DNA from: Acidovorax sp.
GTDB taxonomy: Bacteria > Pseudomonadota > Gammaproteobacteria > Burkholderiales > Burkholderiaceae_C
Assembly (NCBI RefSeq): GCF_027492855.1
Contig: NZ_JAPUDY010000076.1
Coordinates: forward strand, 1 to 57,156
Direction: 5' to 3'
Length of the DNA: 57,156 nt
Position numbers and translations under genes: made by a program. Within the stretch, counting starts at the first letter, position 1. Every line of letters begins with the position of its first letter. Below are positions 33,165 through 40,963 of this stretch, piece by piece. Below the pieces are notes generated by a model, which was given only the letters and a program-made list of their open reading frames with translations, ran no database searches and was not told where the DNA came from.

Positions 33165-35171
33165 CTAAGGGGTCGCCGTGCGGCGTGTGGGGATGAAAAA
33201 ACTCAGCGGTGCCGTGCGCATGCGCGCGCGAATGGCCGCATAAATGCGCGAGCGGTCCACGCCACTCACGTTCTGCGCGCGCAGGGCCAGGCTGAAGGCC
33301 AGGTAGAAGCTCACCGACACGTTCAAGGCGCCCAGAAACGGCAGCGAGGCCATGGCCCACCAGAAGGCGGGCATGTGGATCACCTCCATGCCCAGCGCCG
33401 CGCTGGCCGCACCCATCTGCCCCGTGGACAGCGTGACGTGGCGCACATCCAGCCCCAGCCCGAAGAACGAAGCGAACGCGGGAACCAGGCCCAGCATGAA
33501 CCCGAGCGAGATGTTGGCCGCAAAGCCCGAGAGGTTCTCGCGCAGGAAACGTGCCCAGCGCGCAGCGCGCTCAGCGCCCAGCAGCTGTGTGATGCGCGGG
33601 TTGTAGTGCATGGCCGAGTCCAGGCGGTAGAGCACGAACCAGTTCTCCGTCCACCCCGCGATGATGCTCGACGCGAACAGCAGGACCCCGGTGAAGGCGG
33701 CGAAGAGCAGCGACGGCCCGAGCAAGTGCAACGAGTCGAGCACATGCTCGGCCTGGTGCTGGCTGATGACCGGGCCACCGATGGCCCAGGTGATCAGCAT
33801 GGACAGCCCCAGCACGGCGGGGAACACCACCAGCACATTGCCCAGCACGGACGCCACCTGCGAGCGCACCAGGTGCGTGATCTCATCGACGAACTCCGCA
33901 ATGGCATCGCCTGAGCCCAGCTCCTTGAGCTTGGCCGCCATGGCGGGTGCCGTCATGGCGGGCTGCTTGGTGGCCACGGTGAAGTGCAGCAACTGGATCA
34001 GCACGAAGCTGACCGCGTAGTTGATGCCAGCCATGAAGCCCCCCCAGAACGCGGAGAGCGCCAGCGCATAGATGCCGAACTTGATCAGCGTGGTGAAGGC
34101 CATCACGGCGCCGCCCCCCGCCGCCTTGCGCAGCATGGCGCCGTATTCGGCGCCCGTGCGGGTGATGTAGTGCTCGCCGGTTTCGGCGCTGCGCTCGGCC
34201 ACCTTGGCGGCCAGCAAGGACGAGTTGGCGGCCAGCAGCGCGCGCAGGCTGCGCCGCTCCTGCCCCACCATCACCAGGTGCGCCATGAGGCGCGCAGCAG
34301 TGACGGCGGGCTTGGGCGAGAGCAGGCAGTCGAGCAGCTCGCGCACACGCAGAATGCGCGCGCGCAGCTGCCGCAGGCGAAACACCAGCCCGACCGAAAT
34401 GCCGTTGTCCTCGAAATGTGTGTACACGGTGGCCGCCGCCGCGCGGCAGGCCTCCAGGCGCTCGCGCAGGCGCTGGGCGCTCTCGTTGAGCCGATCGGGG
34501 GTGCGCAGCGCGTGCAGCACCTCCACGCGCAGGCTCTCCACCTCGCGAATGAGCGCGTGAAACGGCTGGGCCTCGCGCGTGGATTCGCTCATGCGCAGCC
34601 GCAGCTCGGGCGCGAAGCCGGTCGAGAGGATCTGCCCCGCGCAGTAAGTGATGGCGTCGAGCAAAGCCTTGTGCCAGCGCGTGGCGCCCCCGGTGCGGCC
34701 ATCGGGGTCGCTGGGTGCCAGCAGGTTCACCAGCCGGTTGAGCTGATCTTCCCCCAGCGCAGCCAGCCACTGGGCATCGAAGGCACTGGGCAGCGCCAGC
34801 ATGAAGAGTTCAGACGCATCGATGGTCTCGGGGCTGCCCGGCATCACCTTCATGCGCAGGCGCTCGGCCACCTCGCTGACCAGCGCGGTGCGGGGTGCAA
34901 AGCCGAAATCGGCCAGCAAGGTGGTGATGTCCACATGGTCCACCAGGGTGGACCACCAGGCCTGCAACTGGCGCTGGGTGTCTGGCCGACCCTCTGCGGT
35001 GTCCAGAAAAAGCTGCACCCGCTCCACGGAGGCGGGCACGGAATTGCCCTTGCCGCGCACCCAGTCGAGCAGGTTGATCAGCCACAGATGGCGGTGGGCC
35101 AGATGGGCCGAAGGGTCCAGCGTCGCAAGGAGGCTGTCCAGATCGGTCGTCGGGGGGGGGTGATTTTTCAT
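33165..35171 (-). CDS. Gcr-type (COG4389) large membrane protein
   Basis: A 668-aa protein that databases call a site-specific recombinase. The N-terminal half is a soluble helical domain (DPSAHLAHRHLWLINLLDWVRGKG; RLRQLRARILRVRELLDCLLSPK). The C-terminal half (residues ~370-640) is a set of membrane helices (GAVMAFTTLIKFGIYALALSAFWGGFMAGINYAVSFVLIQLLHFTVATKQPAMTAPAMAAKL in parts). I see no tyrosine or serine recombinase active site. Its first codons contain a run of nine C (coding strand), which could slip. The ATG lies inside a tandemly repeated sequence. Confidence 0.75.
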   Translation of the reverse strand: MKNHPPPTTDLDSLLATLDPSAHLAHRHLWLINLLDWVRGKGNSVPASVERVQLFLDTAEGRPDTQRQLQAWWSTLVDHVDITTLLADFGFAPRTALVSEVAERLRMKVMPGSPETIDASELFMLALPSAFDAQWLAALGEDQLNRLVNLLAPSDPDGRTGGATRWHKALLDAITYCAGQILSTGFAPELRLRMSESTREAQPFHALIREVESLRVEVLHALRTPDRLNESAQRLRERLEACRAAAATVYTHFEDNGISVGLVFRLRQLRARILRVRELLDCLLSPKPAVTAARLMAHLVMVGQERRSLRALLAANSSLLAAKVAERSAETGEHYITRTGAEYGAMLRKAAGGGAVMAFTTLIKFGIYALALSAFWGGFMAGINYAVSFVLIQLLHFTVATKQPAMTAPAMAAKLKELGSGDAIAEFVDEITHLVRSQVASVLGNVLVVFPAVLGLSMLITWAIGGPVISQHQAEHVLDSLHLLGPSLLFAAFTGVLLFASSIIAGWTENWFVLYRLDSAMHYNPRITQLLGAERAARWARFLRENLSGFAANISLGFMLGLVPAFASFFGLGLDVRHVTLSTGQMGAASAALGMEVIHMPAFWWAMASLPFLGALNVSVSFYLAFSLALRAQNVSGVDRSRIYAAIRARMRTAPLSFFIPTRRTATP
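35152..35160. repeat. Homopolymer tract (C9 on the coding strand) near a start codon
   Basis: Nine consecutive G on the + strand, read as C in codons 4-7 (His-Pro-Pro-Pro) of the Gcr-type gene. Runs of this length are prone to slipped-strand change, which would shift the frame at residue 5. Confidence 0.7.
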
Positions 35172-35306
35172 CGCCGGGCCGCCCCAAGATGAAAAACGGC
35201 CCCCTTGGGGGGCAGCGACCACACGAAGTGGGGAGCGTGGGGGTAATTCCTCATCGCCGGGCCGCCCCAAGATGAAAAGCGGCCCCCTGGGGAGCGTGGG
35301 GGTAAT
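35168..35306. repeat. Tandem duplicated G+C-rich repeat upstream of the Gcr-type gene
   Basis: The segment beginning TCATCGCCGGGCCGCCCCA occurs at 35168 and at 35251. Copy 1 extends to about 35246, and copy 2 (35251-35306) has the same ends but an internal deletion of about 23 bp. Both end GGGAGCGTGGGGGTAAT. The ATG of the Gcr-type gene lies at the left end of copy 1. Confidence 0.8.
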
Positions 35307-35312
35307 CGCGCT

Positions 35313-35720
35313 TCAATGCAGCACCCGCCCGCTCAACGGGTCGCCCGAAGGGCCGTGGCCGAGCGCTTCCAGCACGAACAGCGGCACGGGCGTGTTGAAG
35401 GGCTCACCGTCTTCGGCCACGCAGTGGAAGGTGCCATGCATGGTGCCGCTGGCCGTGCGCAGGCGGCAGCCGCTGGTGTATTGGAACGACTCGCCGGGCT
35501 TGAGCAAGGGCTGCTGCCCCACCACGCCCAGGCCTTTGACCTCTTCGGTGTGGCCGCGCGCGTCGCTGATGATCCAGTGCCGGGAGATCAACTGGGCGGG
35601 CGCCCCTCCGGCGTTGGTAATGGTGATGGTGTAGGCGAAGCTGAACACACCGGTGTCCGGCGCAGACTGCTCGGGAAGGTATTCGGGCAGAACTTCCACG
35701 TCAAACTGGTACTTTGGCAT
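35313..35720 (-). CDS. apaG: ApaG family protein
   Basis: A 135-aa beta-sandwich protein with the ApaG signature (YQFDVEVLPEYLPEQSAPDTGVFSFAYTITITNAGGAPAQLISRHWIISDARGHTEEVKGLGVVGQQPLLKPGESFQYTSGC). Its molecular role is still unsettled; ApaG is linked to cobalt/magnesium resistance and Ap4A metabolism. The start at 35720 is the family ATG. Divergent from rpe with an 88-bp gap that holds both promoters. The apaG-rpe arrangement is frequent in related genomes. Confidence 0.94.
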   Translation of the reverse strand: MPKYQFDVEVLPEYLPEQSAPDTGVFSFAYTITITNAGGAPAQLISRHWIISDARGHTEEVKGLGVVGQQPLLKPGESFQYTSGCRLRTASGTMHGTFHCVAEDGEPFNTPVPLFVLEALGHGPSGDPLSGRVLH

Positions 35721-35808
35721 GGGGCGAATGGTAACCGTGCCGCCCCGCGCTGTGGGCTCCGTCGCCCCGCAAACCCCCAGGTTCTTTGCGCTTTGAGACA
35801 ATCGGGGG

Positions 35809-36492
35809 ATGAGCCGCACATTCCAAATCGCCCCCTCCATCCTTTCTGCCGACTTTGCCCGCCTGGGCGAAGAAGTGCGCAACGTCATCGCCGCTGGCGC
35901 GGACTGGATCCACTTTGACGTGATGGACAACCATTACGTGCCCAACCTCACCTTCGGCCCCATGGTGTGCCAGGCCTTGAAGCCACACGCCAAAACGCCC
36001 GCTGGCGTGGCCGTGCCGATCGACGTGCACCTGATGATCGAGCCTGTGGACGCCCTGGCGGCCGCGTTTGCCGATGCGGGCGCAGACTACATCAGCTTTC
36101 ACCCCGACGCCTCGGGCCACGTGCACCGCAGCATCCAGGCCATCCGCGCCAAGGGCGTCAAGCCCGGATTGGTGTTCAACCCGGCCGAGCCGCTGGACGT
36201 GCTGGACTGGGTGATCGACGACATCGACCTCATCCTCATCATGAGCGTGAACCCCGGCTTTGGCGGCCAGAGCTTCATCGACTCGGCCCTGCGCAAGATC
36301 GAGGCCGTGCGCAAGCGCATCGACGCCTCGGGCAAGGACATCCGCCTGGAGGTGGACGGCGGCATCAAGGCCGACAACATCCGCCGCGTGGCCGATGCGG
36401 GCGCCGATACCTTCGTGGCGGGCAGCGCGATTTTTGGCAAACCCGACTACAAAGGCGTGATCGACGCCATGCGCGTGCAACTGGCTGCTTGA
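35809..36492 (+). CDS. rpe: Ribulose-phosphate 3-epimerase
   Basis: A 227-aa TIM barrel that interconverts ribulose 5-phosphate and xylulose 5-phosphate. The metal and phosphate sites are visible: [58 protein letters not shown] and [19 protein letters not shown] -10-like box lies at 35797. In related bacteria rpe-gph-trpEGDC is a common order; here gph is 6 kb away. Confidence 0.97.
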   Translation: MSRTFQIAPSILSADFARLGEEVRNVIAAGADWIHFDVMDNHYVPNLTFGPMVCQALKPHAKTPAGVAVPIDVHLMIEPVDALAAAFADAGADYISFHPDASGHVHRSIQAIRAKGVKPGLVFNPAEPLDVLDWVIDDIDLILIMSVNPGFGGQSFIDSALRKIEAVRKRIDASGKDIRLEVDGGIKADNIRRVADAGADTFVAGSAIFGKPDYKGVIDAMRVQLAA

Positions 36493-36493
36493 T

Positions 36494-36515
36494 GGCGGGC
36501 AGGGGGGCGCCCGCC
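36494..36515 (+). terminator. Hairpin after rpe
   Basis: GGCGGGC (36494-36500) and GCCCGCC (36509-36515) form a perfect 7-bp stem just after the rpe stop, in the convergent gap with the histidine-kinase gene. There is no U-run, so it may be bidirectional or only stabilising. Confidence 0.45.
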
Positions 36516-36522
36516 GGGTGGC

Positions 36523-38700
36523 CTACCCCAGCCGCTGAAACGTCAGCACGAACGCCACACCATGCTCGGTGTTGCGAGCATTGACGGTGCCCCCCATCTT
36601 GGCCATGTAGGTCTTGGCCACAAACAGGCCCTGGCCCCGGTGCTCGCCCTCGCCCAGCGGGGTAGGGCTGGCAGGGTCTGAAACGCCCAGTTCAAATATC
36701 CGCTCCAGCAGGTCTTCGGCAATGGTCGAGCCCTGGTTGTGCAGCGTGGCGCTGGCCGTGGATTCCGATGCCGTGAGCGTCAGCGTGATGGGGCTGCCCG
36801 TGGGGCGGTAGCGGTCGGCGTTGCGCAGGATGTGGGTCACCACGTCTTCAAGCGCAAACTCGTCGGCCCGCACGATGACCGGGCCAGGGTGGCCTGGGCC
36901 TGGGGCGTACGCCACATCCAGAATGCCCGCAAAGTGCGCGTTGTCGGCCACGTTGCGCAAGAAGGCATCCAGGTCCAGCCGCCCCTCGGGCACATCGGCG
37001 GCTTGCAGCGCCTCGGCGGGCGATGCCGTGCCATACAGCACATGGATGGCCTGCTGCATGCGTAGCACATAGCGGTGGCCGGGGTCTTGCGGGCCGTTCA
37101 GTGCCATCAGCGATTGCAGGGGCGACATGATCTCGTGCCCCACGGCGTGCCACATGTCGCGCTCTTGCTGGGCGCGCAGTTGCTCGCGCTGCAGGTCGTC
37201 CTTCACACGCTGCAGCAGGTCGGCCAGGCCCCCAGCCAGAATGCCCAGCTCGTCAGAGCCGCGCAGGTCCGACACATCCAGGTCGCCCAGCCGGGGCCCG
37301 GTGTGGCCGGGCTGCACGTTGTACGACACGGCGGCGGCGCGGCGGGTGAGGGCCGTCACGCGGCGGATCAGACCCACCTCTATCACCAGCCAGGCCAGCG
37401 CAATGGCGCCCAGCATGGCGCCCAGGTACCACGACAGGCGCGTGGCCACGGCGGCCAGGCCCTGCTCCACGCCGCGCAGGTGACCGGTGAAGCTCACCAC
37501 GTAGTTGCCGGTGGGCGTGTCCAGAATGTCTTGCGCCGTGGGGGCGGCTGGTGGTGTGGCTGCCGGGCCCACGCCTGCGGCCTCCAGCGGCAGCCAGCGG
37601 ATCAGACGCAGTAACCAGGGCGCTGACGGCTCGGCCTGCACGTCCAAGCCCTTGAGGGTGAGGGCACTGGCCTCGTTGTTGCCCAGCTTGCGGATTTGCA
37701 CGCGCTCGCCCGGCAGCAGGCTGCGCGAGAGGTCGTTCAGCGATGCGGCCAGCTGGGCGCCAGAGGCGTTGCTGTCAAACAGCGGTTTGCTGCCTTCGCC
37801 AGGGGCCAGCATTTCCACCCGTACGCGTATCTGCCCCAAGTCTTCGGGAGGCCAGACGAGGCGTTCGTCCTTGCGAAACAGCGCTTCGCGGAACAGCTCG
37901 ACCGGCAGGCGGATCGAGTAGTGGGTGCGGCGCAGGCAGTTGGAGGCTGCGGTGGCCTCGCCAGAAGGCTGATTGGCCGATGGCGGCGGCAGGTCACGGC
38001 ACTGGCCGTTTTGCCACAGCCAGCCCCGAAAGTCGCGCACGGGCCGCGCGCGGGCGTCGAGTTGTGGCGCGCCGTTGTCCACAAACCCCGTCAGGCGCCC
38101 GCGCACGGCCGCGCTGCCCTGTGGGGGCATGGCCTCGTAGGGCGCCACCCAGCGGTAGGTGGTGCCGCGCATGTCCAGGCTGATGCGCGCACGGTGGGCC
38201 TCGGCAGGCACCAGCGCGCCGCGCTCCCGGGGCGTCAGCTCGCCCGCGTAAAAGCTGCCCACCAGGTAAATGAAGCCGCCTGCATAGGGGTTGTTGCCAA
38301 TCGCCGCGCACACCGAGGCCCCGTCGGGGTATTGCACGGAGCAGCCCGCCATCTCCACGGCCTGCTGCGATTTTTGGGGATCGTCAAAGTCGATGGCGGC
38401 ATAGGGCAGCAGCAGCGGCGCCAGCGGCGTCACGCCCTGGCCCAGGTGGCTGGCATTGAGCAGCGCCAACTGGCCCGAGGGGTGGCGCAGCCGCGCCATG
38501 ACCTCGGCCTGGCTGCGCACAAAACCGTGTTGGTAGGCCTGCCAGGCGCGCTCTTTTTCGTCCTTGAGCACGACCACGCTCAGCGCCACCGTGGCCATGG
38601 CCAGCAGTACGAACACCCCGCGCACGAGGATGCGCAGGCGGAACGCGGGCAGCCCGAGCCGGGGGATTTCGAGTGCGGGGCGGCGCAGCAGGCGCTTCAT
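36523..38700 (-). CDS. Membrane sensor histidine kinase
   Basis: A 725-aa sensor. One membrane helix (residues ~24-46) is followed by a large periplasmic domain (~47-420) and a second helix (~425-448), then a HAMP-like linker, a dimerisation domain with the phospho-accepting His522 (VGHEIMSPLQSLM), and an ATPase domain (VTHILRNADRYRPTGSPITLTL; GQGLFVAKTYMAKMGGTVNARN). The signal is unknown; the periplasmic domain has no motif I recognise. It overlaps the response-regulator stop by 4 bp. The locus is divergent from the SPFH and SH3 genes, which are likely targets. Confidence 0.9.
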   Translation of the reverse strand: MKRLLRRPALEIPRLGLPAFRLRILVRGVFVLLAMATVALSVVVLKDEKERAWQAYQHGFVRSQAEVMARLRHPSGQLALLNASHLGQGVTPLAPLLLPYAAIDFDDPQKSQQAVEMAGCSVQYPDGASVCAAIGNNPYAGGFIYLVGSFYAGELTPRERGALVPAEAHRARISLDMRGTTYRWVAPYEAMPPQGSAAVRGRLTGFVDNGAPQLDARARPVRDFRGWLWQNGQCRDLPPPSANQPSGEATAASNCLRRTHYSIRLPVELFREALFRKDERLVWPPEDLGQIRVRVEMLAPGEGSKPLFDSNASGAQLAASLNDLSRSLLPGERVQIRKLGNNEASALTLKGLDVQAEPSAPWLLRLIRWLPLEAAGVGPAATPPAAPTAQDILDTPTGNYVVSFTGHLRGVEQGLAAVATRLSWYLGAMLGAIALAWLVIEVGLIRRVTALTRRAAAVSYNVQPGHTGPRLGDLDVSDLRGSDELGILAGGLADLLQRVKDDLQREQLRAQQERDMWHAVGHEIMSPLQSLMALNGPQDPGHRYVLRMQQAIHVLYGTASPAEALQAADVPEGRLDLDAFLRNVADNAHFAGILDVAYAPGPGHPGPVIVRADEFALEDVVTHILRNADRYRPTGSPITLTLTASESTASATLHNQGSTIAEDLLERIFELGVSDPASPTPLGEGEHRGQGLFVAKTYMAKMGGTVNARNTEHGVAFVLTFQRLG

Positions 38701-39395
38701 TTGCCTACCCAGCGAAACCCGCGCATGGGCACGTTCTCAATGCCTTCAAAGCCCGGGTCCACCTCGCGCAGCGCTTCACGGATGGTGCTGACATGCTTGC
38801 GCACGTTGTCGCGGTTGCGGCCGCTTTTCACCACCTCGAAAAGCTCGTCGTAAGACACCACCTCGCCACTGCGTTGGTGCAGTGTGGCCAGAATGCGCTG
38901 GGCCGTGAGCGGCAGGTTGATGCGTTCGCCGCGCCAGGTGGGGGTGCGCTGCCATAGCGGGTCCAGCACCAGTGCATCGCCCACCGGGGCGGGTGCGGCG
39001 CTGGCCGGGGTCTGTGCCTGCGTGGTGCGCAGGATGTCGAGGAAGGTGTCGATGAAGTCAGCCTCTTCAAACGTGGTTTTCTGCAGGTAGTCCCACGCAT
39101 CCAGCGCCTTCATGATGCTGCGGTAAATGGCCGCCGGCATGGCCGACACCACCAGCACCGGCGTGCCCTGGCGCAGCTTGTTGATGGCGTTGATGAGGGC
39201 CACGCCCGCATGGCGCTCACGGCCCAATTCGATGTCGAGCACCACGGCGTCGTAGTGCTCGCGGGCCAGCGCGGCTTCGGCCTCGTCGCGGGTGAACCAC
39301 TGGTCGATCACGATACCGCTCTTCGCACTGCGTATCCATCCGGCCAACTGGTTGCTGGTGGGCAGATCGTCTTCGATCACGGCAATGCGGGTCAT
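38697..39395 (-). CDS. OmpR-family response regulator
   Basis: A 232-aa regulator. The receiver has VIEDD, phosphoacceptor Asp54 (VVLDIEL), the switch Ser (VVSAM) and the Lys in LQKT. The C-terminal winged helix is of the OmpR type (LTAQRILATLHQRSGEVVSYDELFEVVKSGRNRDNVRKHVSTIREALREVDPGFEGIENVPMRGFRWVG in parts). The ATG at 39395 fits the receiver start. It is coupled to the kinase. Candidate binding motifs lie in the 231-bp gap in front of it. Confidence 0.92.
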   Translation of the reverse strand: MTRIAVIEDDLPTSNQLAGWIRSAKSGIVIDQWFTRDEAEAALAREHYDAVVLDIELGRERHAGVALINAINKLRQGTPVLVVSAMPAAIYRSIMKALDAWDYLQKTTFEEADFIDTFLDILRTTQAQTPASAAPAPVGDALVLDPLWQRTPTWRGERINLPLTAQRILATLHQRSGEVVSYDELFEVVKSGRNRDNVRKHVSTIREALREVDPGFEGIENVPMRGFRWVGK

Positions 39396-39626
39396 GGGCA
39401 GGGCGGGGCAGTGGAGGGGTGTGCGGATTATCCCGGCCCCTCGTCGAGGACGGTGTGAGTTTTTCTTCCGGGGCCGGAAGGTTCGTGCGGGCGGTGTGAG
39501 CGCATTGGGGGCTGCGCCGCATTGTTGCTTCCGGGGTGGATCCGAACAATCGGTCCTCAATGAGCAACCCGCTGCGGTGGCTCAGACACCGACAACAACA
39601 CTGACCCAACCCGAGAGAGAAACACC
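39396..39626. promoter_or_regulatory. Divergent control region between the response regulator and SPFH genes
   Basis: Contains a perfect 16-bp palindrome CTTCCGGGGCCGGAAG (39465-39480) centred between two direct repeats of CGGTGTGAG (39451-39459 and 39492-39500), which are 41 bp apart, about four helical turns. OmpR-type regulators bind direct repeats, so this arrangement is a good candidate for autoregulation and control of the SPFH operon. Confidence 0.5.
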
Positions 39627-40961
39627 ATGAAAGCCACCTGGAACCGCATCGTGCAGACCCTGAAGGGACGCCCCTCCACCTCGTTGCCCGAAACGGGCAC
39701 GGAACCTGCGCTGGACGCTGAATCGCAAAGCCCTGTGGCAGCCGATGTAGGAGGTGAAGATGCCCCACGCCTGAACTGGGCCTACCTGCTGCCCACGGCC
39801 CGCACCGTGCGCTGGCTGACCGCTGGCGCTGTGGTGGCCGCAGCGGGCCTGATGGTGTACCGCAACCCGCCGGTGCAACACCTGGCGCAAGGTGACTTGG
39901 GCGTGCGCCTGAACCAGTTCAACGGCGCCGTGAGCCTGTGGCGCGATGGCAGCGTATGGGTGGTACCCGGCCTGCACACGGTGCGTGTTTTTTCCTTGCG
40001 TGACCAGAGCTACCGCCCTGAAGCCATGCGCCAGGCCACGGGCAGCGCGCCGCTGCAGTCGGTGGAAGGGCTCTCGCTGGGGCTGGACCTGAGCGTGCGC
40101 TATGCGCTGGACCCGGCCTCACCCGCTGTCAAGGCCGGCAACCTGCCCGACGACGTCGGCGCCGACATCGTCGAGCCCGCCGTACAGGGCCTGGTCTACA
40201 AGGTGTTTGCCCGCTACACAGTGCGTGAAATCTTCTCGTCCAAGCGCGCCGAGATTGCGCAAATCATCGAAACCGAGCTGCGTGCCCGCCTGGCCGCCGA
40301 TGGCGTCACGCTGCGCAGCCTCCAGATCGGCAAGGTGGACCTGCCCGCCGAGTACCGCCGGGGCATGGACAGCTTGCTGGCCGAAGAACTGGCGTCCGAA
40401 AAAATGCGCTACACGCTGGAGTTGAAAGACAAGCGCGTGAAGGAGACCGAGCTGGATGCCAGCGCCGACAAGGTACGCCGCGAAGTGGCCGCCGAGGCCG
40501 CCGCGCGTGAGCAGATCATCGCGGCCAAGGCGCAAGAAGAGGCCATGAAGCATGTGTTGCCCTTCAAGCAGCGCCAAATCGAGCAGCGCCAGCTCGAAGC
40601 AGAGGCCGAGAAGGTCTCGCGCATCAAAGCCGCCGAGGGCAGCGCCCAGGCCCGCCGCATCGAAGCCAATGGCGAGGCAGATGCCCGCCAGAAACTGGCC
40701 GAAGCCGAGGCCTACCGGATGGACCGCATTGGCAAGGTGAACGCCGAGCAAATGGCGCGCGAAGGCGCGCTGGTGACCAAACACCCGCTGCTCATCCAGA
40801 AGACGCTGGCCGACAAGCTCTCGGACAAGATCCAGGTCATCATCGCGCCCCCGCCCACCAATGGCGACTTCATCGGCGCCGCGCTGCTGGGCGGCAACCG
40901 CAACGCCCACGCCGCTGCTGTGGCGGATGACGCCGCCATGACCCAAGCCACGGAGCAATAA
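39627..40961 (+). CDS. SPFH/band-7 (flotillin-like) membrane protein
   Basis: A 444-aa SPFH protein. A cytosolic N-terminus of about 60 residues precedes one membrane helix (~62-78), then the band-7 domain (QGDLGVRLNQFNGAVSLWRDGSVWVVPGLH; VEGLSLGLDLSVRYALDP; VFARYTVREIFSSKRAEIAQIIETELRARLAADGVTLRSLQIGKVDLP), then a long coiled coil (residues ~255-380, rich in Ala, Glu and Arg). Such proteins form ring-like membrane scaffolds that organise lipid microdomains and proteases. It is followed 2 bp later by a secreted SH3 protein and is divergent from a sensor kinase pair. Confidence 0.9.
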   Translation: MKATWNRIVQTLKGRPSTSLPETGTEPALDAESQSPVAADVGGEDAPRLNWAYLLPTARTVRWLTAGAVVAAAGLMVYRNPPVQHLAQGDLGVRLNQFNGAVSLWRDGSVWVVPGLHTVRVFSLRDQSYRPEAMRQATGSAPLQSVEGLSLGLDLSVRYALDPASPAVKAGNLPDDVGADIVEPAVQGLVYKVFARYTVREIFSSKRAEIAQIIETELRARLAADGVTLRSLQIGKVDLPAEYRRGMDSLLAEELASEKMRYTLELKDKRVKETELDASADKVRREVAAEAAAREQIIAAKAQEEAMKHVLPFKQRQIEQRQLEAEAEKVSRIKAAEGSAQARRIEANGEADARQKLAEAEAYRMDRIGKVNAEQMAREGALVTKHPLLIQKTLADKLSDKIQVIIAPPPTNGDFIGAALLGGNRNAHAAAVADDAAMTQATEQ

Positions 40962-40963
40962 GC

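Noticed and set aside
33165-35171. The Gcr-type gene as evidence for a mobile element
   Set aside because: The family name is historical; no recombinase active site, att sites or integrase-like context are visible.
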